From positions 62,001-126,000 of the forward strand of contig JBAJFG010000014.1 of assembly GCA_037903475.1 (NCBI GenBank): a DNA stretch of 64,000 nucleotides, given 5' to 3'. Shown one piece after another: positions 1 to 30,500 of the stretch. The stretch is from Ancylostoma caninum. Its lineage: Eukaryota; Nematoda; Chromadorea; Rhabditida; Ancylostomatidae. The translations under genes were made by a program, and so were the position numbers. The notes under the pieces are model-generated. The model ran no database searches. It saw only the letters and a list, made by a program, of their open reading frames with translations, and had not been told where the DNA came from. Each line of letters begins with the position of its first letter. Position 1 is the stretch's first letter.

Positions 1-917
1 TCACTTCATATGTGCATATTTTCGAGAATGCTAAGAAAAGCTGTCTCCTCCAAGTTTTCAACTTGGTTAGGAACGATATTGAACGAAGGAGGACGAATGC
101 ATGGAAAATCCAAAAATGCTAGGGAAAGGTTGGCCACCGTGCGTCATTCCGTTTTTGAGGCCCAGAAATTTCAGGAACGTTTTGGGTTATATGATAAGGA
201 GAAGGCGAGCTTCATGTGCGCGTCTCCTCCAGAATCCCAAAAGGACATTTTGCTACGTTGATGACGGAAATCCTACTTATTCCGTACCGTAACCCGCTTT
301 CTGTCCGGTTGCGGTAGATATACGCAGATACTGTACCTCATAGCCCACCATACTTTGCACGATGAGCTTAGGCTTGTGTTATGCAGATTATGTTCATGAA
401 CATTGTGAATGTGCCCAGCTCATTCGATACGAACCCGACAGTATTTTTCAAAACGGGAAATCCCTCATATTTAGTGAAGTATAATATCCGTCATTAGCTT
501 GTTTGCTCATCTTCCCATACAAAGTTGGGGCGGGAAGTTTATCCCGAGATTTTGGAGCAGACAGCGTATCGTTGGTAAATGAATGGAACAGATGTCCTTT
601 CGGCAGAAAAATGACCCAGAATTTTGTGGTGGTTCTATGGTAATTGTTTCAAGTAATTTTTACAACCAACGTTTTCTATCACATAATCTTCCTATCTTGG
701 GGCTATCGTCTCTGTACTCGAACTACATCAAGGTGCTACATGAATGTGATATTCGTGATCAAGATGTCGTATAATCCCCCATCCCCACTTCACCCCTCCT
801 CCCCTTCCAGTAACCAAATTTTTACCAAATTTCCTTTCCTCTTTGAAGTTTCTGAAACCCTGAAGGAGCAATAGCGCCAATTATTGTACTACTACCACTG
901 TGTAGTCTTGGGCATTC
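1..917. other. No gene assigned; degraded repeat
   Basis: No exon could be supported here. Bases about 260-500 are recognisably similar to one arm of the foldback element at 10695-11210 (GTACCGTAA, then GCGGTAGATATACG and similar blocks), and a short segment near 740-770 resembles its centre. Upstream exons of the coiled-coil gene could be hidden, but none has matching splice sites and coiled-coil content that I can defend. Confidence 0.4.
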
Positions 918-18646
<17,729 letters not shown>

Positions 18647-19725
18647 TCACGCAAGGAAATGCATCGTCCCCACCCCCCCCCCCCACCCCCGAAATAGTTT
18701 GATTGTCATGGAGTTTACACTGCCGCTATAGTCCTCGGGGATTGAAGCACCCTGCATCGCCGTTCGCTGGCGACTGTGATGCCGATGCGCATCGATTATG
18801 GGCGGGCCGTCGCGGCGGACGTCGTCGCTGGCGACGAGCTATCGGCAACACCGGCGGCCACCGTCGCCGGCGACTGCGTCCGCCGATGTTGGCGACTGCG
18901 ATATCGGCGCCTTATGGGTGGTCGCCAAGTAGTACAAGCCAAGTAGTACATGCCTAGACAATGGAGCGGGCTGACTGTGGTACCAATATTTGGCTGACCG
19001 TAGCCAACTCCGCGGTCCGCCAAACACGTAATTGAGCGCGGTCGGCCCGCAAAAAATCAACAGTAAGCTCCCCGAATTGATGTGATGGCGTGCTGGTAAC
19101 GGCAGTAATATTTATTGATGATATGTGGATGACATTTTAGCGATCAAATTTAACATCAGACAAAAATCTCCCCTTTTATCATTGCAAGTTGCATAGTGCA
19201 AGAGTTTTGAAAAATAGAAACGCCAACATCGACGGAATTCATTCGTGTTCTTCAGATTGTGTGTTTGAAGGTTTTTTTTCTTTTATAGCCGTTCACAAAG
19301 TACACAATATCAATGACTAAGCTTTCATAATGAGAGCTTCATTCCAAAAATTTCTAAGGAGTGGCATCCACTCTCCTTCGGCAAAAAATGGATCTCGATC
19401 TCTTTTCAACATCGTCAGAGGAGGACCATCGCTTCATTCACATCCAACTTACCACTGTCGATAGGTTCGCAAAGGTTGTACATTGCACGAGTTTGGCTTG
19501 CTCCCACGGGCCGAATTTGGCTGACGCGGACAGTGTCGCGGTCAGCCAAACCCCCGACGAAGGACCGCGGTCAGTCAAATTTTCGACTAAGGACCGCGGT
19601 CAGGCCGTTCCGCATCTTATGGTACCGCGTCAGCCCGCTTTATTGCCTGAGGTGGGCTGCAATGGCGCCGAACCCTTTAGTCGGCGTCGCCTCGAACCCT
19701 TGGCTGTCTTAATGGTTATTTTGAC
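18647..19725. other. Intergenic, GC-rich inverted repeat
   Basis: This follows the stop of the coiled-coil gene. A C-run lies at about 18672-18690. A GGCGACG-rich palindromic tract spans about 18770-18900. Inverted segments at about 18955-19030 and 19590-19665 share GCGGGCTGAC, GTGGTACCA-like and CCGCGGTC blocks. This looks like a decayed foldback element. No gene supported. Confidence 0.5.
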
Positions 19726-19733
19726 GCATACAC

Positions 19734-20892
19734 CAGGGATGAGCGGATTAACCGTATCCGGTTATCCGTTTTGCCGTTATCCGTAGGTTTTGGCCTATCC
19801 GTTATCCGCACCGTTATCCGGGCTTTCGGCGCCGGATAACGGTACGGATAAGGCCGAAAATAGTGGCTTTATTTTGCACGTTCAAAACCGAGGAGAGCCT
19901 CCATTTGAACAAGTATTACTCAATCTAGCGCATTTTAGCGTTTCACATCATCAGTGTTTAGAATCTCGTGGAAATTTATGAAAAGGTAATACGTACTTGT
20001 TTATATCTGCCCAAAAAGAAATCTTGCTCACGTTTTCTGAGTCATTCGACAATGTGAGGTAACAACCTCACATCCGTCATTTGTGAAATTATCGACAACG
20101 TTGGTTAATGTTTGACCATCCACAACGTTGATTTCAACGTTCGGATACTTTACCATCTACTATCTGAAATACATCTACTATGAAATGAAATCCATCTCTT
20201 ACCATCTACTATCTTGAAATTAGTGACCTAGCAGCTCCTCGATGCCCCTTCCTCGCAAGGTTTACTTCGAATATTCATTGCACCCTACTGTTCCTATTAA
20301 TTTTTGAATCTATTGATCAAATATCGTTTGAGAGTCGATGCAATCATAATAGTCAGTCAGTACGAAGAGATTTATCAGAAATCCACAAACGATATATGAA
20401 GCAAAGCCGCACCCCATCCAGAACTCCCCCTTCCCTCTCCCACTCCTAAAACAAAATCTTGGAAGGACCAGCCTTCGAAGACTTCACCTTGTACTAAAAA
20501 AACACATGCTATCATATCTCTCATCTTAAGCAGCTATGTAGTGTACCTGTTAATTAACAAATATCCAGATTTCACTGGAAGCAGTTGTTCTTATGGTAAA
20601 CTCTGATGACTTACTTATGTCTCTTCATAAATACGCCATGCTCAGTGTCCTGCTCAGAGTAGCGAAATTTGATAACTAACAAGATGAAGTATATGTGGAA
20701 TTTCCTTTCTTTCCACAATATTCACATCGCACACTATATCACTTTCTATCATTTTTAATATTGTAAAAGGTGGTGCCTTGTACCACGTATCCGTTATCCG
20801 TTATCCGGTATCCGTTATCCGGTCATTTTTGGCCTATCCGTTATCCGCACCGTTATCCGGGTCATGGAAAATCTCGTATCCGCTCATCCCTG
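19734..20892. mobile_element. hAT-like non-autonomous element (CAGGGATG family), copy 1
   Basis: The ends are CAGGGATGAGCGGAT and its inverted form ATCCGCTCATCCCTG. Flanks GCATACAC (19726-19733) and GTATACAC (20893-20900) agree at 7 of 8 bases, the duplication size of hAT elements. Both subterminal regions are rich in tandem CCGTTATCCG motifs in opposite orientations, which could be transposase binding sites (inference). The 1.16-kb element has no transposase ORF. Other copies: 24317-25351 and a short one at 46006-46120. Confidence 0.85.
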
Positions 20893-20900
20893 GTATACAC

Positions 20901-23900
20901 CTTGTATGCGAACTTTCCTGAAAGTCTTCATGCTTACCACAGCCGTTGTGCCACTTTACGCATCTCACACCACTCTGATCGAAACGAATCAACGCGCGCA
21001 CTGGAAGAGTAGCGTTTGATGGACCAATTTTTTTGTGAATTCACATCCTCGAATATCTTCGAGACCTCCGAGGACAAGATTTAACGTCAGGTCAGTAAAT
21101 CGTGCTCACTTAACAACCTGTGATCCAGCACAAGTTGCTTGAAGACAATTTTGTGGAAATGTGCCGTTGGGCGTTGAATTGAGGTTGCATCATAGTTCCT
21201 TCAAGTAAAAAGTCTTCATGGAAGAAGGGAGCAGTGAAGAAGTGGAGATTTAGAACAGCATCTAACCCATCTTACTTTAGGAGAAGAATTCCTCCTCTCT
21301 CAAGAAGACCAAGAAACGCTCAGCGGAGGCGAAGGCTCGGAAAAACAGCGGGATGTGATTGGGGGAGCTCGCACAGAAGTTGTGTGAACATTATCTCTCA
21401 GAACTCTGAAATGTTGTTGAATCGACTTTTGTAGGACATCGTTGTTAACGTGTGAAGGCGTAGCCTAATATTGAATGTTAAATATTTTCTTGAATTCTCG
21501 CCAAAGGGGAGAGACTGTGAAAGTTGTTGAAGTGGATTGTTACCATTTCTCAATCAAAAGTAAGTATTTTATTTAAATCTCATCTAAGTGGTATTCTGCT
21601 TAGCACCTTTCCATGATGTATACCCTGCTGATACTCCATTCGATGTGGAGAAGCTAACTCAAAGTTAGACAACTCTTCTGGTGCTGCGCTGAAAAAGGGT
21701 AGGGCTAATAAATTTCCTAGTCCTTTTCTGAACGGATTTGTCTTCCTCTACAAATTTGAGTAAATGCGAATGCTTTGGTGTAAGTAGGGTGGCTTATTTG
21801 GTGTACACTCATGTTTTGATGGTACCATGGTGAACACATTGAAAAAAACAGAAAAATCATTTTCAAGTTTGCATGCATGAGGGAGGCCTTGAAAAAGTAA
21901 CGAATAAGAAAGTAAATTTTCAAGGCAAAGAATGACTACTGTTAGAGAGTTTTGTGTATACTTTGAGCAGGCGTGATTTTCGCCGAACTGTTTTGTGGTT
22001 TTTTTCAAATAGAATTTGTTCTTTGACTTGTGAAGTGGTCCCATCCTCGTGAAGAGTTGAGGGCTCTTTTTGTATTTAAGCGAATAGCAGATCCTACCCC
22101 CACTCCCCCCCTCTCCACGCCCCCCCCCCCCTCAAGAAAAAAGGCTTCCCGCAAAAGCGAGATCACCATGTGCCACCATTCTTACACCTGTTCATTCCAC
22201 CGTCTATCTTTGACTGGGTTGTTTGATTTCATGACAATTTGTGATTTTTGTAGCAGTGCATGTTAGATAAAAATTGTATGACTTCACTCCTACCAATATT
22301 TATCCTTGAACTGTTTCGGTATTCTCCTCTACATCATTTCTAAATAATAACTCCTATGAGATGAATTCTCGAGCTTTCTTCTTCATATGCCCAACAAATA
22401 TGTTGGCATGTTGGCAGATGAGTATAAAAATTAACTTGCTCAAAGAAGATGTTACCGATTCACCCCCATCAACAAAGGACAGTTTCACACCCCGAGATCA
22501 GAGCCCAACAAGTTATTTCTTTTCATTTCAAGATTTCAAATTTAGCATAGTGATGGTTTTGTGGGTGAAATACCTTTCAAATACTGTACATACTACAATG
22601 TCTGGACAATAAACACGGAATGCAATAATGCATGCAATAAACACAATTTGAGATGCTGAATGCTACTAGAGGCCACAATTTGTTGTGAGAATTATGATTA
22701 TTAGATTATATGAGTAACTGCATCTAGCTCTGTATTACGTACGCCTTTCACTGGTTTGCAAACGTTTATATAGATTGGAACCACGAAAAAACCAAACTTA
22801 GGCTAATCAAGGCTTACAATTCATTCTCGTTTCGCTGTTACGGCAAGCACCATCCGCTCTATGGCAGCATCGGAATATTATAGAACTTCTTTCGAGGAGA
22901 AAGGATAAAATCTCACCAACAGTGCGTTTGCTGAAGTCAAACGATCCCTTAGTGGTAGTGGTGGGTGAAGTTCGCATTTTGCCTTTATACCGAACTAGAC
23001 GATGTACCCGGCTTTGCTCGGTTCTGCTCTTTCTCTCGGCTAATTGAGGCTGATGCCAACATTTGTTGAGCCAAACGAATCCTATCGAGAAATTCATCAT
23101 TCGGTGATCAGCTTAAAGGCAGCACCCACGGGAATTTTTGACTTGAAAATCTCAGCGTATTATGCTGAACACTTATATAAAGTCGAAGCTTTCCGAGAGC
23201 ACCAGAAATACAGGTTTTAGAAGCTTATGGCTAGGTTAGACGCAGCAGGTGTGGTCGAGTTGCATGAGCCAGGGGATTGGGAACGATATCAAAAGATCGA
23301 TAATGTCTTTGTCTTTTTTTTTACCGCTTGGATATTCGCGCGAACAGTTTTTTGTTCCAAACTGCAGCCTTCTAATACCTCATCAAGATAAATAAACACT
23401 AGAAATTGTGTAGCAGTTAGCAAAGACTTCACTAAGAAATCAAAAGGTCACGAATTTTCGTAATGGAGGAGAATTTAGAGAAAATTGACATTTCAACAAA
23501 AATGAGTACGAACTGTTGCCAAAGAGCTTCAAATTCTGTAAAGTGCGAATGAGAATGCATTCCAGCTAATAAAAATAGTAAAAAGCACAAAAAGTCACCA
23601 AAAGAACTCATACAGATTGAAGAAACGCCTGAATCTCTCCAAGATTGCAGCAAAACAGCTGTTTCTATTGCAATTCGCGCAACAAACAATCGATGGAAAA
23701 CTCGTCCGATTTTAACGCCAGCACAAAGATGTACCAGTTACTGCTCTGAACGCCGTGGGTTTCTGTTGTTGTAATTGTAACGGAACCAACCGACTTGCTC
23801 TAAAGTACCAGGAAGTGTGAAAATGTGAGCAACGGAAGTTTCCGTGGGAGCTGCCTTTAAGTGACACTTCTTCATCCCGTCCCCGTAAAGTTGTTTGGCT

Positions 23901-24316
23901 GGTAAATTCTTCTAAAATGCTTGCCATATTTACGCTGATCGTTTCGAAAAATCCCAGAAGACACGATTTCACCGACACGTAAGCAAGAAAACCGAAAAAT
24001 CAATAAATTCGATGAACCGATATTTCGGTCACACGGTTATCATAATCGTGTTCAGCGTATCGACATACCCCAGTAACCATGTCTTTACCGCCCCGGCGGC
24101 AAAAATAAAAAATCAATTAAATCGTTATAATCGATAAGCCAATCGATAATCTTAGGTGCAAAGTAGCCTAAAACCTCCGCCGGCCCTTAGGGTACATGTG
24201 TGCAAAGTTTGGTCCCGATCGGTTAACTCTCTTCGTTTCTATTCGTTACATACATACACAAATACATACAGGCATTCATTTTTATATATACAGATGAATT
24301 TACAACGCATTGTTGG
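20901..24316. other. 3.4-kb intergenic stretch, no supported gene
   Basis: Scattered short ORFs (none above 114 residues) have no domains, no splice context and no paralogue in the window. It contains the TTAA-flanked element at 23117-23856, and a TCGATAA/TTATCGAT-rich palindromic tract near 24110-24150. A C-run is present near 22122-22133. Confidence 0.5.
23117..23856. mobile_element. TTAA-flanked MITE, copy 1
   Basis: The termini are AGGCAGCACCCACGG and its inverted form CCGTGGGAGCTGCCT, each directly bounded by TTAA (23113-23116 and 23857-23860). TTAA target choice is typical of piggyBac-type transposition, but the assignment to that superfamily is inference. No coding region. Copy 2 is at 50479-51084. 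Confidence 0.6.
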
Positions 24317-25351
24317 CAGGAATTATCCTTATCCGGTTATCAACTTAGCCGTTATACGTACGTTTTGGTCCATCCGTCATCCGTTGTCCGGGCTTTGGCG
24401 CTGGATAAGGGTGCGGATAAGACCGAAAATAGTGGATTCATTTCGCACGTTTTCAACAGAGGGAAGCTTTCATTTCAAGAAAAGCTATCATAGGCCATAG
24501 CTCGTTTCCCATCGTAAGTAGTTTGGAACTCTGAGGTGATGTGGCAGTAAGTACAGATTTATACTTGCTCAGCAAGGAATGCTCCTGCTCACGCTTTCTG
24601 GCTTGTCCGATAATGTGGGACCATAAATCATTAGTCACCTGTATGATCATCAACAACGTTCACTAATATTGTGGCTATAAGCAATGTTGAAGTTAATGAG
24701 CTCGCAGCTTACCGATAAGGGGTGTCTCTTTCTCACGCGGTTCAACCCGACTACTCATTAAATCTGCTCTTTCATCAAATTCTAAATCCATTAATCAGAT
24801 AGCGCTTAGTAGTGATTACTATCACAATAGTCTGCAATTACTAAATTATCAGTATTCCACAAAAGACATATGAAGCTTTACTACAAGTGAGCACAGTCAA
24901 AAAAGCGCTTTGTCATCAACGGATTTAGAAGCGAAACCTTGGAAGAACCAGCCTTCATTATCTTTGCATTGAAAAGCCGAGAACGCCCCGGACACATATC
25001 ACCACGAGCACCCAATGTTCCAATCAAAATGTCGGATATCCAAGCTTCACTGGGAGCCATTGTTCTCATGACAAGCTCTAGGTTCTCTACTACCAGTTTA
25101 TAATGACTCCATGTTCAGTGTCGTTCTCAAAATGGCAAATTTTGATGGTTATTGAGACGAACAATCAGTGCAAATTCCTGAAGAAAATATTCGTATTTCT
25201 CTTTTATCACTTTTGATATTGTAGAATGTGATGTCTTGTACCACGTGGGATACTCATCCGTTGTTCGGTCTCCGTTATCTGTCGTTTTTGGCCAACCCGT
25301 TATCCGCACCGTTATTCGGGTCGTGGAAATTCTCGTATCCGCTCATCCCTG
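24317..25351. mobile_element. hAT-like element (CAGGGATG family), copy 2
   Basis: The right end GCTCATCCCTG and subterminal CCGTTAT..CCGCACCGTTAT motifs match copy 1 at 19734-20892, and the interior follows copy 1 in order. The left end is eroded (CAGGAATTATCC). Flanks ATTGTTGG and ATTGTTCT agree at 6 of 8 bases. It is an older copy. Confidence 0.7.
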
Positions 25352-25942
25352 ATTGTTCTTGCTTCTGAAAGATCACAGGCGAATCAATGCACTGTTGGTG
25401 CGAGCGGGGAAGTAGATTTTTATTCGGAAAATCAAGAATGTGAGCAGCTAGCGATGTGAAGTTGAAGGATTATAGCTCAGAGAGATCGATTAGATGATGA
25501 ATTCAGCTAATAAAAAGTGGGTACTGATTTAATGATGAAAACCATATAAAAAGCAGAAGTTCAAAAAAGACGGAAAAACTTTCTAGCACACCATAATTTA
25601 AAGAATCTGCTTCAGATCAAACAGGAAACCAGCCTGTAGATATTATTTCGATGTTTGTGAGACGATCCGAGGATGTACACATTATTCCTAGAAGGAATAA
25701 TCTTTCACAACATCAACATGGATCTTGCAGTAGGAAATCTACTGAAACACCAATCGTTGGGGAAGTAGATGATTGGGAATTGTTGGCAAATATTGAAAGT
25801 TCTCGAAAATTCACAGGATTTATCCTGTGCTTGAACACACATGAGAGTGCGTAGAATATTGTGGCGAAAGATGAACAGGGCTGCTATTTAGAAACGATAC
25901 TTTGATCATCCACTCTTGGGTAGATTCTCGCAAGACTAAAAA
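25352..25942. other. Intergenic, nothing recognised
   Basis: I see no conserved ORF, repeat family or RNA structure in this 590-base stretch between two mobile elements. Confidence 0.4.
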
Positions 25943-25944
25943 TA

Positions 25945-27378
25945 CAGTGTGTTTTTCCGGGAGTAAAATCGCGCGCGATCTGATCCATTCCAATAGATCA
26001 AATTCTCAGTCGAAAGACCACGTGAAAGCGGAGGTTCCAGCAATTCGCACGTAGCCTCAGGCCCCAGCACGGCTGTCCCGGAGGCAAGCTGGGCTTCGTG
26101 AAGAAGGGAAAAATCAAAGGGGGCTCCGTACAGGGTCCGAATCTGAGCCCCGAAAAAAATTGGGTTTTTGTGGGTCCCAAGATGTGCAATGCGTTGATAA
26201 AGCGAGGAGGAAAAAAGCTCGAGGAAACGACTCCTGGTACTTCCAGCTGCGCAATAACGGCGAGTGAGGACGAAAAAGTTCGATTGGAGCAGATCATTCA
26301 TAGGTTTCCACTATCCGGAGGAAACGAGGCACTGCTGCGCTGCTGAAACTGCACGGATTGATTTGGAATCTTCGGTGAAATAAGAACAAAGGGAATACTT
26401 GGAGTTCTTGGAAAAGACATTCCAAACATTTGCAAAGTAAAAAAGCTGTGTTAGGTAACTAAGTCCAGACTTCACGGATTCACTCCAAATTTTGGGCAAA
26501 AATGTGTCTCAGCGTGCACAATAAGTGTTTGAAATGGTTCCCCAAACCTATGTGAATGAAAAAATTGTATGCTCATTAAGTGGTCCAGCCCTTCGTGCGA
26601 AGGGCTGGACCCGCAGCCACGAAGGGCTGAGCCTTTCGTGGCACTTCAGAAGCATAGATTTTCTATTCAGGCACAATAGTTTCGGTGGATTTTTCATACA
26701 CCTATACCACTAATCTCGTGCTTTCATACGCACCTTAGCATGTCCCATATCATATCCTTTTAGCAGAGATATAGCCCAAAAAAGGTAAACTTTTTTATAC
26801 CCTACGATGCGCCGACGGACAATAAGACAGCTCGCGTTTCATTTGCATTCAAATCAGCCCAGCGTGTTTCTGCACGTCTTCCAGTGGATCTTTGATGTAT
26901 TATGTCGTCTTCTTCCTTGCTATTCATTCAAAAGCTGTTTTTCTATTTAAGCTGCCTCCCACTTATGTCATCAGTGGTGGCATTGCTTGTAGAGGAATTC
27001 AGAATTCTCACTTCTCCCTCCTAGATTTATTACCACCAACTTTTATGAAAGTTTTCTGTGAACTCTGTATTGGTTTCTGTACTTTTTTCTTTAGAAACAT
27101 TTCCTATAACTAACGTCGTTTTTGTCCTGCACACTTTTATGCGCTTGTCGACGTATTTTGAGAGAACTTTATACTAGTATCCTTAGATATCCGTGAAAAA
27201 CGCGTCAATTTGAATTCTCCTCAATGTCTCGTTATCCAAGGGGGACTTCGTTAAATTTGGGTTTTTCAAAGCAGGCTTCGTTTTTGTTCCGACCCTACGG
27301 AAGGCTCGTGCTGGGGCCTGCGTAGCCTTTGTACTGGGTCCGCAATTGCACCGATTTTACTCCCGGAAAAACACCCTG
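25945..27378. mobile_element. 1.4-kb TA-flanked Tc1/mariner-type element
   Basis: The ends CAGTGTGTTTTTCCGGGAGT and (complement) CAGGGTGTTTTTCCGGGAGT differ at one base, and the similarity continues to 27 bases. TA flanks both ends (25943-25944 and 27379-27380). Subterminal blocks (GGCCCCAGCACG) are also inverted. The length suits an autonomous Tc1/mariner element, but no transposase reading frame or DDE motif is visible, so it is either eroded or non-autonomous. Near the middle (26583-26641) are two neighbouring perfect or near-perfect hairpins. Confidence 0.75.
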
Positions 27379-27552
27379 TAAAGAGTTCCCCATGAGCTTT
27401 GGATCAACACAGCAAATCCACGAAAGCAACCATCTCATCGGACTTTAATTACCCCTCGCTAACCTTAGCTGGATAAAAAAATCAATATTTTCTCAAGGGG
27501 CGTAGATGAACATAATCACAAGAAACCTCAGAGTCAGAATTTCTGCGAAATA

Positions 27553-27558
27553 TTTATT
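27553..27558 (-). terminator. Polyadenylation signal of mucin gene 1
   Basis: AATAAA on the minus strand lies about 40 bases downstream of the TAG stop at 27598-27600, the expected place for the 3' end of this gene. The context GAGCAAATAAATATT is AT-rich. Confidence 0.6.
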
Positions 27559-27597
27559 TGCTCAAACAGTTAACTGTTTTTTTTTTCGTCATCGATG

Positions 27598-30500
27598 CTA
27601 AGGTTTTGACTTCTTTGTTGTTGTCGTTTTTGTTGACTTTGATGTCCTGGTTGACGATTTTTCCGACGAGCCTGTGCTCGATCTAGTGGTTTTTGATGTG
27701 GTTGAAGTGGTGGTGGACGATGTGGTTGTAGGTGTCGTCGACGACGTAGTGCTGGTCGACGTGCTAGTTGGCGTGCTGGTTGTTGTTGGCGTCGTCGAAG
27801 TGGTAGTGGACGATGTGGTTGTCGGCGTCGTCGAAGTGGTGGTGGACGATGTGGTTGTCGGCGTCGTCGAAGTGGTGGTGGACGATGTGGTTGTAGGTGT
27901 CGTCGACGACGTAGTGCTGGTCGACGAGCTGGTCGACGTGCTGGTTGACATGCTGGTTGAGCTTGTAGTTATCGGTGTCGTCAAAGTGGTGGTGGACGAT
28001 GTGGTTGTCGGAGTCGTCGAAGTGGTGGTGGAAGATGTGGTTGTCGGAGTCGTCGAAGTGGTGGTGGACGATGTGGTTGTCGGTGTCGTAGACGACGTGG
28101 TGCTAGTCGACGTGCTGGTTGACGTGCTGGTTGAGCTGGTAGTTGTCGGCGTCGTCGAAGTGGTGGTGGACGATGTGGTTGTAAGTGTCGTCGACGACGT
28201 AGTGCTGGTCGACGTGCTAGTCGACGTGCTGGTTGACGTGCTGGTTGAGCTGGTAGTTGTCGGCGTCGTCGAAGTGGTGGTGGACGATGTGGTTGTAAGT
28301 GTCGTCGACGACGTAGTGCTGGTCGACGTGCTGGTCGACGTGCTGGTTGACGTGCTGGTTGACGTGCTGGTTGAGCTTGTAGTTGTTGGCGTCGTCGAAG
28401 TGGTGGTGGACGACGTTGTTGTAGGTGTCGTCGACGACGTAGTGCTGGTCGACGTGCTGGTCGACGTGCTGGTTGACGTGCTGGTTGAGCTTGTAGTTGT
28501 TGGCGTCGTCGAAGTGGTGGTGGACGATGTTGTTGTAGGTGTCGTCGACGACGTAGTGCTGGTCGACGTGCTGGTTGAGCTTGTAGGTGTTGGCGTCGTC
28601 GGAGTGGTGGTGGACGATGTGGTTGTAGGCGTCGTCGACGACGTAGTGCTGGTCGACGAGCTGGTCGACGTGCTGGTCGACGTGCTGGTTGTTGTTGGCG
28701 TCGTCGAAGTGGTGGTGGAAGATGTGGTTGTCGGAGGCGTCGAAGTGGTGGTGGACGATGTGGTTGTAGGTGTCGTCGACGACGTAGTGCTGGTCGACGT
28801 GCTGGTTGACGTGCTGGTTGAGCTTGTAGTTGTCGGCGTCGTCGAAGTGGTAGTGGAAGATGTGGTTGTCGGAGTCGTCGAAGTGGTGGTGGACGATGTG
28901 GTTGTCGGAGTCGTCGAAGTGGTGGTGGACGATGTGGTTGTCGGAGTCGTCGAAGTGGTGGTGGACGATGTGGTTGTCGGAGTCGTCGAAGTGGTGGTGG
29001 ACGATGTGGTTGTCGGAGTCGTCGAAGTGGTGGTGGACGATGTGGTTGTCGGAGTCGTCGAAGTGGTGGTGGACGATGTGGTTGTCGGTGTCGTAGACGA
29101 CGTGGTGCTAGTCGACGTGCTGGTTGACGTGCTGGTTGAGCTGGTAGTTGTCGGCGTCGAAGTGGTGGTGGAAGATGTGGTTGTCGGAGTCGTCGAAGTG
29201 GTGGTGGACGATGTGGTTGTCGGAGTCGTCGAAGTGGTGGTGAACGATGTGGTTGTCGGAGTCGTCGAAGTGGTGGTGGAAGATGTGGTTGTCGGAGTCG
29301 TCGAAGTGGTGGTGGACGATGTGGTTGTCGGTGTTGTCGAAGTACTGGTGGACGATGTGGTTGTAGGTGTCGTCGACGACGTAGTGCTGGTCGACGTGCT
29401 GGTCGACGTGCTGGTTGACGTGCTGGTTGAGCTGGTAGTTGTCGGCGTCGTCGAAGTGGTGGTGGAAGATGTGGTTGTCGGAGTCGTCGAAGTGGTGGTG
29501 GACGATGTGGTTGTCGGAGTCGTCGAAGTGGTGGTGGACGATGTGGTTGTCGGAGTCGTCGAAGTGGTGGTGGACGATGTGGTTGTCGGAGTCGTCGAAG
29601 TGGTGGTGGAAGATGTGGTTGTCGGAGTCGTCGAAGTGGTGGTGGACGATGTGGTTGTCGGTGTCGTAGACGACGTGGTGCTAGTCGACGTGCTGGTTGA
29701 CGTGCTGGTTGAGCTGGTAGTTGTCGGCGTCGAAGTGGTGGTGGAAGATGTGGTTGTCGGAGTCGTCGAAGTGGTGGTGGACGATGTGGTTGTCGGAGTC
29801 GTCGAAGTGGTGGTGGACGATGTGGTTGTCGGAGTCGTCGAAGTGGTGGTGGACGATGTGGTTGTCGGAGTCGTCGAAGTGGTGGTGGACGATGTGGTTG
29901 TCGGAGTCGTCGAAGTGGTGGTGGACGATGTGGTTGTCGGAGTCGTCGAAGTGGTGGTGGACGATGTGGTTGTCGGAGTCGTCGAAGTGGTGGTGGACGA
30001 TGTGGTTGTCGGTGTCGTAGACGACGTGGTGCTAGTCGACGTGCTGGTTGACGTGCTGGTTGAGCTGGTAGTTGTCGGCGTCGAAGTGGTGGTGGAAGAT
30101 GTGGTTGTCGGAGTCGTCGAAGTGGTGGTGGACGATGTGGTTGTCGGAGTCGTCGAAGTGGTGGTGGACGATGTGGTTGTCGGAGTCGTCGAAGTGGTGG
30201 TGGAAGATGTGGTTGTCGGAGTCGTCGGAGTGGTGATGGCCGATGTGGTTGTCGGTGTTGTCGAAGTACTGGTGGACGATGTGGTTGTAGGTGTCGTCGA
30301 CGACGTAGTGCTGGTCGACGTGCTGGTCGACGTGCTGGTTGACGTGCTGGTTGAGCTGGTAGTTGTCGGCGTCGTCGAAGTGGTGGTGGAAGATGTGGTT
30401 GTCGGAGTCGTCGAAGTGGTGGTGGACGATGTGGTTGTCGGAGTCGTCGAAGTGGTGGTGGAAGATGTGGTTGTCGGAGTCGTCGAAGTGGTGGTGGACG

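Noticed and set aside
26098..26346. 82-residue ORF inside the 1.4-kb TA-flanked element as transposase
   Set aside because: No DDE/D motif or helix-turn-helix is seen, and the length is far below a mariner transposase.
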